DNA from: Microbacterium sp. KUDC0406
GTDB lineage: Bacteria; Actinomycetota; Actinomycetes; Actinomycetales; Microbacteriaceae
Assembly: GCF_021582875.1 (NCBI RefSeq)
Contig: NZ_CP091138.1
Coordinates: forward strand, 2,976,001-3,040,000
Direction of reading: 5' to 3'
DNA length: 64,000 bases
The stretch's first letter is position 1, and the number at the start of each line of letters is the position of its first letter. Positions 9,218-17,282 of this stretch are shown one piece after another. The notes beneath the pieces were generated by a model. The model searched no databases, had not been told where the DNA came from, and saw only the letters and a program-made list of their open reading frames with translations. Made by a program: the position numbers and the translations under genes.

Positions 9218-11434
9218 TCAGACCTTCAGCCCGCGCAGGACACCGTCCTGCGCGGCGACGATCAATTGTCCGTCCACCACGACAGGCGTGGAGAACGTGT
9301 TCGCCGTGAACAGCTGCCGATCGACGGTGACGGCGCCGTCGGCGGTGTCGATCGCGGCGAGCAGGCCGCCCACGGAAACCAGCCAGGCCGTCCCGGACCG
9401 CGGATCGATCACCGGCCCGGCGTTCACGACTCGCGGCACGGCCTGGGAGCTCCAGCGAGCGGTGCCCGTCGCAGGGTCCAGCACCGTCGCGACGCCCCAT
9501 TCCGACACCATCAGCAGTCCGCCGTCGTCGAGGACGACACTCGGTGCGAAGATGTAGCTGCCTGCAGCGCGCCACACCTCACGTCCGGTCGCCGGGTCGA
9601 CGGCGATGCCGTCCGTGACTGTGCTGAACAGCACAGCGCCGCCGGGCAGCACTTCGATCCAGTCATCCCAGGGGCCGTAGATCAGCTGCCGGTACTTGTC
9701 CGGCCGGTCGGTGGTGAGCACGGACCACAGCGTCCTCCCCGTGCGCAGGTCGTACGCGTAGCCGCGTCCGTCGCCCGCGCCGACGTAGACGCGCTCTCCG
9801 TCGGATGCCGCGCGCCCGGCCGTCCTGATCGGCACCGCTGCTTCCCAGAGGGTCGTCCCCGCCACATCGAGACAGCGCAGCCGGTCCTCGGCGGACACCA
9901 GGATGCGGTCGCCGGCCCGCGTGGAGCGCACTAGCGGAGTCGTCAGCACCGGTTTGTCGAAGCGGCTGGTCCACCGGATGCGTCCGGTCCTGGCATCCAG
10001 CGCGTACAACCGATGATCCGCACTGGGTACGAGCACGAGATGGCCGTCCGAGGTGAAGGCCGCACCGCGGTGGACCGGGCCGAGCTGCGCGCGCCACAGG
10101 GTCTTCGGCCGCCGGCCGTGCGAGCCTGCGTCGACCGCGATGACCCGGCCGGAGGTCGATCCTGTCACGACGATCGATCCGTGCGAGGCGAGTGAGCCCT
10201 GCAGCTGGCCGCCGACCTCGATCTCCCACGCCGGTCGCGAGAGGGTGCGGCCGGATCTCTCGATGAGCGCGGTCTCGTAACGGTGGCCGCCCGCGGCATC
10301 CGTCGCCCGCACCTGAACCCGGTGCCGACCGGGTGCGAGCGGGCTCGTGTCCACGGCTCCGTGCCAGGAGTTCCCGCGTCGAGCGAGCGGAGTCCATGCA
10401 GAGTCGTCGGTGAGGCCGAACACGCTCTGCGGGTAGATTCTCGCCTCCGCCGCCGTGGTCTTCCCGTGGGGGACAGCCGTCAGCGCAACGGCAGCCGACG
10501 ACGGCCTGGCCGCCACCGCCATGCGCTCCGCACCGGACGACGCAGTCCCCAGCGGGATCACCGCCAGCTGCTGCACCGTCGGCTCCTCGGCATCCGTCGG
10601 GCCCAGAGTCACCTGCTCGACGACCAGTGCCCGACTCCGGCCGGCACCGCTCTGCGTGACGCGCAGGTAGTACGGGCCGAGTCGTGAGGCGATCGCCGCC
10701 ACCTGGGTGAGACCGTTGAAGGCTGTCACCTCGTTGCGGTGGATGTGCCCCGCGAAGATGCCGCGCACCGGGTACGGGTCGATCGTGTGCAGGAGATCCT
10801 CGGTGTCGTTCGCGTAGTAATTGATCCCGCCGAGGGGGTAATGCAGGAACATGATGGACGGGGTGTCACCCGCACCGTCCAGATCGTCGCGGATCGTCTT
10901 CAGATCTTCGGCGAAGAGTGCCGGCTCCTGCAGCAGCTGAGTGGGATCGAGCGCCATGAAGTGCACGCCTCCCGCGTCGAAGCTGTAGCTGGTCGGTCCG
11001 AACCAGCGCTGGAAGCGCTCGCGAGCGCTGGTGTCCCAGCGGATCTCGTGGTTGCCCGGTGCATGCCGGATGCGATCCCACAGCGCGTCGGGGATCAGCC
11101 CCCGGTAGGTCTCGAAGCCGGCGTCGCTGCCGTAGTCGGTGATGTCTCCGCAGTGCAGCACGAACTGCGGATCCTCCGCCTCGATCGCCGCGAAGACGCG
11201 TCGCAGATTCGCGAGGCGCTCGGCCTCCTCCTCGTTCGCATGGGTGTCGGTGAGCACCGCGAACCGCAGTCCGCCCTCCGACGCATTCGCGCTCTCGACA
11301 GCTGCTCCTGGCCACGGGCCCCAGGCTGCACCGGAGAGGCCGACACCCAGCCCGACCGCCGACAGTCCGAGGAAGCCCCGTCTGCTCAGAGGGGTGTGCA
11401 TCGGGGTCCGTGCTGCAGGTGTTCCATCCGTCAT
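9218..11434 (-). CDS. Tat-exported metallophosphoesterase with PQQ-like beta-propeller
   Basis: A 738-residue two-part protein. The N-terminus carries a twin-arginine signal (SRRGFLGLSAVGLGVG). Residues about 50-310 are a calcineurin-like phosphoesterase with the metal motifs LTDTHANEE, HCGDITDYGSD, APGNHE and FAGHIHRNE. After a beta-sandwich linker, residues about 430-738 form PQQ-like propeller repeats (YALDARTGRIRW, YAYDLRTGRTLW, DPATGTARW). The start ATG 11434 has GAAGGAG five bases upstream. It probably hydrolyses a phosphomonoester or diester outside the cell, with the propeller as a binding platform. It is divergent from a second secreted phosphodiesterase across 285 bp that hold no other gene. 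Confidence 0.85.
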   Translation of the reverse strand: MTDGTPAARTPMHTPLSRRGFLGLSAVGLGVGLSGAAWGPWPGAAVESANASEGGLRFAVLTDTHANEEEAERLANLRRVFAAIEAEDPQFVLHCGDITDYGSDAGFETYRGLIPDALWDRIRHAPGNHEIRWDTSARERFQRWFGPTSYSFDAGGVHFMALDPTQLLQEPALFAEDLKTIRDDLDGAGDTPSIMFLHYPLGGINYYANDTEDLLHTIDPYPVRGIFAGHIHRNEVTAFNGLTQVAAIASRLGPYYLRVTQSGAGRSRALVVEQVTLGPTDAEEPTVQQLAVIPLGTASSGAERMAVAARPSSAAVALTAVPHGKTTAAEARIYPQSVFGLTDDSAWTPLARRGNSWHGAVDTSPLAPGRHRVQVRATDAAGGHRYETALIERSGRTLSRPAWEIEVGGQLQGSLASHGSIVVTGSTSGRVIAVDAGSHGRRPKTLWRAQLGPVHRGAAFTSDGHLVLVPSADHRLYALDARTGRIRWTSRFDKPVLTTPLVRSTRAGDRILVSAEDRLRCLDVAGTTLWEAAVPIRTAGRAASDGERVYVGAGDGRGYAYDLRTGRTLWSVLTTDRPDKYRQLIYGPWDDWIEVLPGGAVLFSTVTDGIAVDPATGREVWRAAGSYIFAPSVVLDDGGLLMVSEWGVATVLDPATGTARWSSQAVPRVVNAGPVIDPRSGTAWLVSVGGLLAAIDTADGAVTVDRQLFTANTFSTPVVVDGQLIVAAQDGVLRGLKV

Positions 11435-11719
11435 GTCTGCTCCTTCGCTCATGAGAACCTGCTTCGCACCCAACCGGTGTCGCCCGCAGCGAGCAAAGCG
11501 CGCCCGTACGGAATGCGAGGGAACGACATGCGCGTCGCCGGTTGCGCAAGAAATCCGCCACAGCCGGGATGGATGCTCGATTCCCTCAGCTCCATCGATG
11601 TGAGGGCCGATTCCTTGCACATGCGCCGGGCGGAGTTGTCCTGCTCGTCGCCGCGCGGCCACCGTCGTTCGAGGCCGGCTGATGACGATCGGCCGTCGGG
11701 CAGACCCCTGGAGGGATCA

Positions 11720-13057
11720 ATGACCATGAATCCGTCGAACCTCTTCCGCCGCGCCTCCGTGATCGCGGGCTGCGCCCTGGTCGCGCTGGGCGTCGCCGCC
11801 CCGGCGGCATCCTCGGCATCCGGAGCCCCACCGCAGGCGACTCGGACCGCACAGTCGAAGCACACCCATCCGGCGCCCGCCGAGCACGTCGTGCTGATCG
11901 CGCTCGACGGCCTCGACGTCGACTACCTCGACGGCGGCGCGATGCCCCACCTGCGAGCGCTCGCCAGGCACGGCAGCCTGAGCACTTCGACCGGCGTGAT
12001 GACCTCCATCACCAATCCGTCCTGGTCATCGATCGCGACCGGCGCCTGGCCGGAGACGCACGGCAACACCGCCTACTGGTACGACCCCGTCGCCGGCGCG
12101 GCGGTCGGGCAGCAGCGCGATCTGGCGGTGCCGACGATCGCGGAGGCGATCCGTGATCAGGGCGGCACCGTGCTGTCGTCGCAGTGGTTCATCGTGCAGA
12201 ATCACGGCGCGGCCTTCGGCGATCCGAGCGGCCTGTACACCCAACCAGGCGGTGACTGCGCGCGGCGCACCGACGACGCCGTCGCCGTGCTCGAGGGGCG
12301 GCCGGTGCAGAGTGCGGGGCAGTCCGTGCAGATGGACGGCATCCCCGACCTGATCGCGGTGTACTGCGACCGGCTCGACGCGCTCGGTCATGCCGACGGC
12401 GACCGTGCGCCTGACATGCCGGAGGCGGTCGCCGAGGTGGACGCACAGATCGGAAGGCTCGTGCAGGCCACGAAGGACGCCGGGATCTTCGGACGGACGG
12501 CGTTCATCGTGACCGGCGACCACGGCATGGAGACGTTCACGAGGGGTATGCGCGACGAGTTCCTCGGGGCGATCTCGGATGCCGGGTATCGGGCCGAGAT
12601 GCTGAACGCGGGCCAGTCCCCGCAGCCGGACACAGACGTGGTGGTCGTGGTGGGCGGTGTGGGCTCGCTGCATCTGGTCGGCAACGCGGCCGACGATCCG
12701 GCTGCGGCTCGGCGGATCGATAGGGCAGTCTCCGCTCTGCCGCACGTCTCGGCGGTCTATGACAAGGCCGAGCAGAAGGCGATGCACATGTCGCCGAAGT
12801 ACGGCGAGCTGATCGTCGAGCCGGAGGAGGGGTGGAGCCTCGGCGACGACCCGTCCGACGGCGTCTCCGGTCTGCACGGCACGACGCGCGAGGCGCGCAC
12901 CGCCCTGGTGATCGCCGGATCAGGCGTGCGTCCGCACGCCGCGCCGAGGCATCCGCGGCACATCGACCTGGCGCCGACGATCGCCGCGCTGCTCGGCATG
13001 GACGGGCCATCCACGGCAGACGGCAGGGTTCTGCGCGAGGTGCTGCGCAGGCACTGA
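11720..13057 (+). CDS. Secreted alkaline-phosphatase-superfamily phosphodiesterase
   Basis: 445 residues with a Sec signal (RRASVIAGCALVALGVAAPAA) and the type I phosphodiesterase/nucleotide pyrophosphatase fold. Metal and nucleophile regions are visible: LIALDGLDVDYLDG, TNPSWSSIATGAWPETHG, DALGHADGDRAPDM, VTGDHGMETF and SGLHGTTREA. These enzymes cut nucleotide or lipid-head phosphodiesters; the substrate is not deducible. The start ATG 11720 follows GGAGGGATCA closely. Its position opposite the Tat phosphoesterase suggests a joint role in extracellular phosphate release; this is inference. Confidence 0.85.
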   Translation: MTMNPSNLFRRASVIAGCALVALGVAAPAASSASGAPPQATRTAQSKHTHPAPAEHVVLIALDGLDVDYLDGGAMPHLRALARHGSLSTSTGVMTSITNPSWSSIATGAWPETHGNTAYWYDPVAGAAVGQQRDLAVPTIAEAIRDQGGTVLSSQWFIVQNHGAAFGDPSGLYTQPGGDCARRTDDAVAVLEGRPVQSAGQSVQMDGIPDLIAVYCDRLDALGHADGDRAPDMPEAVAEVDAQIGRLVQATKDAGIFGRTAFIVTGDHGMETFTRGMRDEFLGAISDAGYRAEMLNAGQSPQPDTDVVVVVGGVGSLHLVGNAADDPAAARRIDRAVSALPHVSAVYDKAEQKAMHMSPKYGELIVEPEEGWSLGDDPSDGVSGLHGTTREARTALVIAGSGVRPHAAPRHPRHIDLAPTIAALLGMDGPSTADGRVLREVLRRH

Positions 13058-13079
13058 GAGGCCGTGGCCGCCACGCGAG

Positions 13080-13113
13080 AGGATGCTCGGGGAATACCGC
13101 TCCCCGGCATCCT
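13080..13113 (+). terminator. Hairpin after the phosphodiesterase gene
   Basis: AGGATGC-T-CGGGG (13080-13092) pairs with CCCCG-GCATCCT (13102-13113) around a short loop, with one bulged base. It lies just downstream of the stop at 13057 and before the MFS gene. Confidence 0.55.
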
Positions 13114-13119
13114 CTTGTG

Positions 13120-14556
13120 GTGAGTGTGACAGTCTCCTCAGCGCGCGCTTCGGTTGGCTTCCGCTCCGAACGCGGGCCCATCCTCGGCGCCCTGATGCTG
13201 TCGACCGGGCTCATCGCGATCGACGCGACCATCCTCGCCACCGCGGTGCCCAGCATCGTGCGCGATCTCGGGAGCTATCAACAGTTCCCCTGGCTCTTCT
13301 CGGTCTACCTGCTCGCCCAGGCGGTGAGCGTGCCGATCTACTCGCGGTTCGCCGACACGGTCGGCCGCAAGCCCATCATCATGCTCGGCATCGGGCTGTT
13401 CCTGCTGGGGTCGGTGCTCTGCGGATTCGCATGGAGCATGACCGCGCTGATCGTGTTCCGTGTCGTGCAGGGCATCGGCGCCGGAGCGGTCGCCCCGATG
13501 TCGATGACGATCGTCGGCGACATCTACACGGTCGCCGAGCGCGCGAAGGTGCAGGGCTACATCGCGAGCGTCTGGGCCGTGTCCTCCGTCGTCGGGCCGG
13601 CGCTGGGCGGCCTGTTCGCCCAGCTGGACGCCTGGCGGTGGATCTTCTTCGTGAACATCCCGTTGTGCGCGCTCGCCGGGTGGATGCTGCTGCGCCGTTA
13701 CCACGAGCAGACGCAGAAGCGACGGCACCGCATCGATGTCGGCGGTGCCGTGCTGCTCACGGTCGGGCTGACAGGCATCATCCTCGGACTGCTCGAGGGC
13801 GGCAACGCGTGGGCGTGGTTCTCTGCGCCCAGTCTGCTGTGCTTCGGTCTCGGCATCGTCGCGCTGGTCGCGTTCGCTCTGGTGGAGCGCCGCGCGGCCG
13901 AGCCGATCATCGACTTCACGCTGTTCTCGCGCCGGCTGATCCTCACGACCACCGTGGTCTCGCTCGGCGTCGGCGCCCTGATGATCGGCGTGACGAGCTT
14001 CGCGCCGGCCTACCTCGAGGGCTCCATCGGCATCGCGCCGCTGCTGTCGGGTCTGGCGGTGGCCGCGCTGACGCTCGGCTGGCCGATCGCCGCCGCCAAC
14101 GTCGGCCGGCTGTACCTGCGGATCGGGTTCCGCCGCACGGCGATCATCGGGCTCTCCATCGCCTCGGTCGCCGCGATCGCGCTCGCTCTCGTGGCGCGCT
14201 GGCCGAATCCGTTCTCGGTCGCCGCGATCGCGTTCGTGCTCGGCTTCGGCCTGGGGTGGAGCGCCGCTCCGACGCTGATCGCTGCGCAGGCATCCGTGGC
14301 GTGGGGCGAGCGCGGTGCCGTGACCGGCATGAACGCCTTCGCCCGCTCGGCGGGCAGCGCCGTCGGCGTGGCCGTCTTCGGCGCGATCTCGAACGCGATG
14401 ATCGCTCGCGGTGCGGGGCCGCAGGATCCTGCGACCATCGTCTCGGCCTCCACGGGCGTCTTCATCGCCGCCGCCGTGGTGGCCGTGCTGACGCTCGCTG
14501 CGGCGACGCTCATGCCGCGCGACGGCGCGATGGCCGGCGACGAGTTGCCCGACTGA
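13120..14556 (+). CDS. MFS drug exporter, DHA2 (EmrB/QacA) type
   Basis: About 478 residues, predicted 14 membrane segments. Diagnostic loops are DATILATAVPSIVRDL in segment 1, the motif A loop FADTVGRKP, and motif C-like VGPALGGLFAQLDAWRWIFFVN, all typical of proton-coupled multidrug or antibiotic exporters. Several in-frame GTG codons (13117, 13120, 13126) could start translation and no clear Shine-Dalgarno is present; GTG 13120 is my choice. A longer upstream frame overlaps the phosphodiesterase gene and is unlikely. The gene stands alone, so its substrate and regulator cannot be inferred. Confidence 0.85.
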   Translation: MSVTVSSARASVGFRSERGPILGALMLSTGLIAIDATILATAVPSIVRDLGSYQQFPWLFSVYLLAQAVSVPIYSRFADTVGRKPIIMLGIGLFLLGSVLCGFAWSMTALIVFRVVQGIGAGAVAPMSMTIVGDIYTVAERAKVQGYIASVWAVSSVVGPALGGLFAQLDAWRWIFFVNIPLCALAGWMLLRRYHEQTQKRRHRIDVGGAVLLTVGLTGIILGLLEGGNAWAWFSAPSLLCFGLGIVALVAFALVERRAAEPIIDFTLFSRRLILTTTVVSLGVGALMIGVTSFAPAYLEGSIGIAPLLSGLAVAALTLGWPIAAANVGRLYLRIGFRRTAIIGLSIASVAAIALALVARWPNPFSVAAIAFVLGFGLGWSAAPTLIAAQASVAWGERGAVTGMNAFARSAGSAVGVAVFGAISNAMIARGAGPQDPATIVSASTGVFIAAAVVAVLTLAAATLMPRDGAMAGDELPD

Positions 14557-14583
14557 GCGTCGTCCACCCGGCAGACCGTCCGC

Positions 14584-14687
14584 TCGTTGAGCGAGCGAAG
14601 GAGGAGCGAGACGACACGCCCCACGACTTTCGGGGAGGGTCGCGGCGTTTCGTCTGCGGCTCGTTCCTCGCCTCCGCTCAACGACCG
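14584..14687. repeat. Family A palindromic repeat
   Basis: A degenerate copy of the window's main palindrome: TCGTTGAGCGAGCGAAGGAG on the left and CGTTTCGTCTG...CTCAACGA on the right, separated by about 50 bases. It fills the gap between the convergent MFS and DivIVA-domain genes, where it may also terminate transcription. Confidence 0.75.
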
Positions 14688-14696
14688 ACTTACGCG

Positions 14697-14990
14697 TCAG
14701 AAGCTGCGCTCGAACTCCGCCAGCTGTGCGGCGACGCCGTCGAGGAAATCGTCCACGGCGTTCGCGTCATAGCCGGAGGTGAACCCGCGCGTGCGCGGAA
14801 TCTCGCGCACCACGACGTCCTTCGCGCGCAGAGAGGCCTCTTCGCCGCGCTCCCACGACTCCAGGGCCGCCTGGCATTCGTCGAGTAGCTCGTCGACGCC
14901 CTCCGGCGCATAGACCGGCGTGCGGGCCGTGGCGAAGAGGGTGTGCGGCAGCCGGACGGCGGCGACGTCGGTGCTGCGCACCGCCTTCAT
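14697..14990 (-). CDS. Small DivIVA-domain protein
   Basis: A 97-residue soluble protein. The C-terminal half contains REIPRTRGFTSGYDANAVDD followed by FLD, matching the DivIVA-domain signature in which R-TRGF-GY precedes a coiled helix. The N-terminal half is predicted helical. The start ATG 14990 overlaps the purB stop (ATGA), so it is translated with purB. Such small proteins are often annotated as DivIVA-domain hypotheticals in actinobacteria; a role in cell-pole or envelope organisation is only a guess. Confidence 0.75.
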   Translation of the reverse strand: MKAVRSTDVAAVRLPHTLFATARTPVYAPEGVDELLDECQAALESWERGEEASLRAKDVVVREIPRTRGFTSGYDANAVDDFLDGVAAQLAEFERSF

Positions 14991-16363
14991 CGGGCGAGCT
15001 GCTCGGCGAGTCCCGTGTACGTCGCCGGAGTCAGCGCCAGCAGGCGCTGCTTCGCGGCATCCCCGATCTCGAGGCCCTCGACGAACGACGCCAGCTCGGA
15101 TGCCCCGACTCGGTGCCCGCGGGTGAGCTCCTTGAGCAGCGCGTAAGGGTCGGCGATCGTCGATCGACCGGCGACGACCTCGGCGCGGATCACGGTCTGG
15201 ATCGCCTCGGCCAGCACCTCCCAGTTGGCGTCGAGGTCGGCCAGCAGCACGTCCCGCGCGAGCGATACCTCGTTCAGGCCCCGGCGCAGGTTGTCCAGCG
15301 CGAGCAGCGAGTGCCCGAGCGCGACGCCGATGTTGCGCTGCGTGGTCGAGTCGGTCAGATCGCGCTGCATCCGGCTGGTGACCAGCGTCTGCGAGAGCGA
15401 GCCGAGCAGAGCGGCCGAGAGCTCGAGGTTCGCCTCGGCGTTCTCGAACCGGATCGGGTTGATCTTGTGCGGCATCGTCGACGAGCCGGTGGCTCCCGCG
15501 ACCGGGATCTGCGCGAAGTACCCCATCGAGATGTAGGTCCACATGTCGGTGGCGAGGTTGTGCAGGATGCCGCCGGCGTGACGGATGCGGTCGTACAGCT
15601 CGACCTGCCAGTCGTGCGACTCGATCTGGGTGGTCAGCACGTTGAATCCGATGCCCATGCCCTCGATGTACTCGCGAGCGACCGTCGGCCAGTCGACGTC
15701 GGGCTCGGCCGAGAGGTGCGCAGACCAGGTGCCGGTCGCGCCGGAGAACTTCGCCAGGTGGTCGGATGCCGCGATCTGGCCGCGCACACGTTCCAGGCGC
15801 CACGCGAACACCGCGAGCTCCTTGCCCATGGTCGACGGCGTCGCCGGCTGACCGTGGGTGTGCGACAGCATCGGAGCATCCGCGTGCTCGACGGCCAGCT
15901 CGCGCAGCTTGGCGATCACGGAGTCGAGGGCCGGCAGCCAGACCTCTTCGACCGCACGCTTCACGGTGAGCGCGTACGAGGCGGAGTTGACGTCCTCGCT
16001 GGTGCACGCGAAGTGCGTGAGCTCGGCGATCGCGTCCAGGCCCAGCGTCGAGAGCCGGTCGCGCACCAGGTACTCGACGGCCTTCACATCGTGCCGGGTG
16101 ACGGCCTCCTTCGCGGCCAGCCAGTCGATCTCGTCCTGGCCGAAGTCGAGGTAGAGCGCGCGCAGCTGCTCCTTCTGCGCGTCAGCCAGCGGCGAGGTGC
16201 CGAAGATCGACCGGTCGGTGAGGGCGATGATCCACTCCACCTCGACCTCGACACGGGCGCGGTTCAGGCCCGCCTCGGAGAGGTAGTCGGCGAGGCCGGT
16301 CGTGGCGGCGCGGTAGCGTCCGTCGAGCGGGCTGAGCGGCTGGGCGGGAAGCTGCGTGGACAG
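14987..16363 (-). CDS. purB: Adenylosuccinate lyase, probable CTG start
   Basis: The enzyme splits SAICAR and adenylosuccinate, releasing fumarate, in purine synthesis. Family features: SPLDGRYRAATTGL at the N-terminus, HFACTSEDVNS, SHTHGQPATPSTMGKE and the catalytic loop GSSTMPHKINPIRFENAEA. Length is about 458 residues, normal for the family. No ATG, GTG or TTG lies at the expected position. A strong GGAGGT (16370-16375) stands six bases before CTG 16363, which would give LSTQLPAQPLSPLDG. An ATG frame from 16450 would run over the phosphatase gene's 3' end and is less likely. It overlaps the downstream DivIVA-domain gene. Confidence 0.9.
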   Translation of the reverse strand: MSTQLPAQPLSPLDGRYRAATTGLADYLSEAGLNRARVEVEVEWIIALTDRSIFGTSPLADAQKEQLRALYLDFGQDEIDWLAAKEAVTRHDVKAVEYLVRDRLSTLGLDAIAELTHFACTSEDVNSASYALTVKRAVEEVWLPALDSVIAKLRELAVEHADAPMLSHTHGQPATPSTMGKELAVFAWRLERVRGQIAASDHLAKFSGATGTWSAHLSAEPDVDWPTVAREYIEGMGIGFNVLTTQIESHDWQVELYDRIRHAGGILHNLATDMWTYISMGYFAQIPVAGATGSSTMPHKINPIRFENAEANLELSAALLGSLSQTLVTSRMQRDLTDSTTQRNIGVALGHSLLALDNLRRGLNEVSLARDVLLADLDANWEVLAEAIQTVIRAEVVAGRSTIADPYALLKELTRGHRVGASELASFVEGLEIGDAAKQRLLALTPATYTGLAEQLAR

Positions 16364-16379
16364 GGGAGTACCTCCGGTT

Positions 16380-16889
16380 TCAGACGCGCGTGCGAGAGAC
16401 TCGCAGTGCCGGTTCGAGCTGTCGGAACAGGCCGCGGGTCGCGACCTCAATCATATCCAGCACCGAATCGAACATCTCGGGCCCCGCGTAGTACGGGTCG
16501 GGCACGTCCATGCTCGACGCGTGCGCGTCGAAGGAGCGCAGCAGCGTGACCTTGCCCTCGTCGTCGTCGGTGCGCGCCCACTCGCGCAGGATGCGCTCGT
16601 GCGTGCGGTCGAGCGCGATCACGAGGTCGTTCTCGCGCCAGGATGCCGCGGAGAACTGCTTCGCCCTGTGCAGCGACCCGTCGTAGCCGTGTCGCTCGAG
16701 CGCATCCAGGGTGCGGGCGTCCGCGCGCTCGCCGAGATGCCAGTCACCGGTGCCGGCGCTCCGGGACACGAGACGCGAGGCCAGGCCGTGCTCCTCGGCG
16801 AGGGCGCGCAGGACGATCTCGGCCATCGGCGAGCGGCAGATGTTGCCCGTGCACACGAAGATGACGCGGAAGGGCGCCGGGTCGGTCAT
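16380..16889 (-). CDS. Low-molecular-weight protein-tyrosine phosphatase
   Basis: 169 residues with the LMW-PTP active-site loop VCTGNICRSPMAE (Cys nucleophile and Arg of CX5R near residues 12-18) and the general-acid Asp in DPYYAGPEMFD near the C-terminus. It removes phosphate from phosphotyrosine or arsenate-like substrates in the cytoplasm. The stop lies 16 bases before the purB CTG, so the two probably share a transcript. Start ATG 16889 (MTDPAPFRVIFVC) is the family-consistent choice. Confidence 0.9.
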   Translation of the reverse strand: MTDPAPFRVIFVCTGNICRSPMAEIVLRALAEEHGLASRLVSRSAGTGDWHLGERADARTLDALERHGYDGSLHRAKQFSAASWRENDLVIALDRTHERILREWARTDDDEGKVTLLRSFDAHASSMDVPDPYYAGPEMFDSVLDMIEVATRGLFRQLEPALRVSRTRV

Positions 16890-17021
16890 TGCTCCATTGT
16901 GCTCTCCGCGCGTCACGACCCGCATCCCACAGCGGGAGTTCACTCCGAGTTCTGCACAGCACCGCGCGGATCGCGGGTCGTGCGAAGAGACGGATGCCGC
17001 GACCCGAGCATCCTGGTGCAC

Positions 17022-17282
17022 ATGATCGACATCACCGCCCTCGACGTGTCCTCGCCCCAGGAGATGTGGGCGTGGGCGGTCACGACTCGGGCGCTGGAGG
17101 ACGCAGTGGACGCTCTGTACACAGTGGGCCTTCTGCTGGATGCCTTGGCCGACACCACCGACTGGCGGGTGACGGCCGGTCAACTGGTGCGAGCGCGGAT
17201 CCTTGCGGTGCGTCACGAGGTGCAGGAAGGCATCGTCTCGGTGCGCGAGCTGAACAGCCGGCTCGAGGCGGCGATGGCGTGA
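17022..17282 (+). CDS. Small helical protein coupled to a WXG-like hydrolase
   Basis: 86 residues, predicted all-helical, with WAWAVTTRALEDAVDAL and a C-terminal RELNSRLEAAMA helix. No known domain is recognised. Its TGA overlaps the ATG of the next gene (TGATG), implying translational coupling and matched amounts. The size, helicity and a Trp early in the first helix resemble small ESX/type VII partners or chaperones, but the classic WXG motif is absent. GTG 17016 is an alternative start. Confidence 0.6.
   Translation: MIDITALDVSSPQEMWAWAVTTRALEDAVDALYTVGLLLDALADTTDWRVTAGQLVRARILAVRHEVQEGIVSVRELNSRLEAAMA

Noticed and set aside
12832-13119. Extended N-terminus for the MFS exporter
   Set aside because: It would overlap the end of the phosphodiesterase gene, crosses a hairpin, and is Arg/Ala-rich shadow sequence.
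15113-16549. Long plus-strand frame opposite purB
   Set aside because: Low-complexity Arg/Val/Gly shadow antisense to purB; no domain, no start signal.
16890-17021. RNA gene between the phosphatase and the small helical gene
   Set aside because: No tRNA arm pattern, no strong stem and no terminator was found in the 132 bp.
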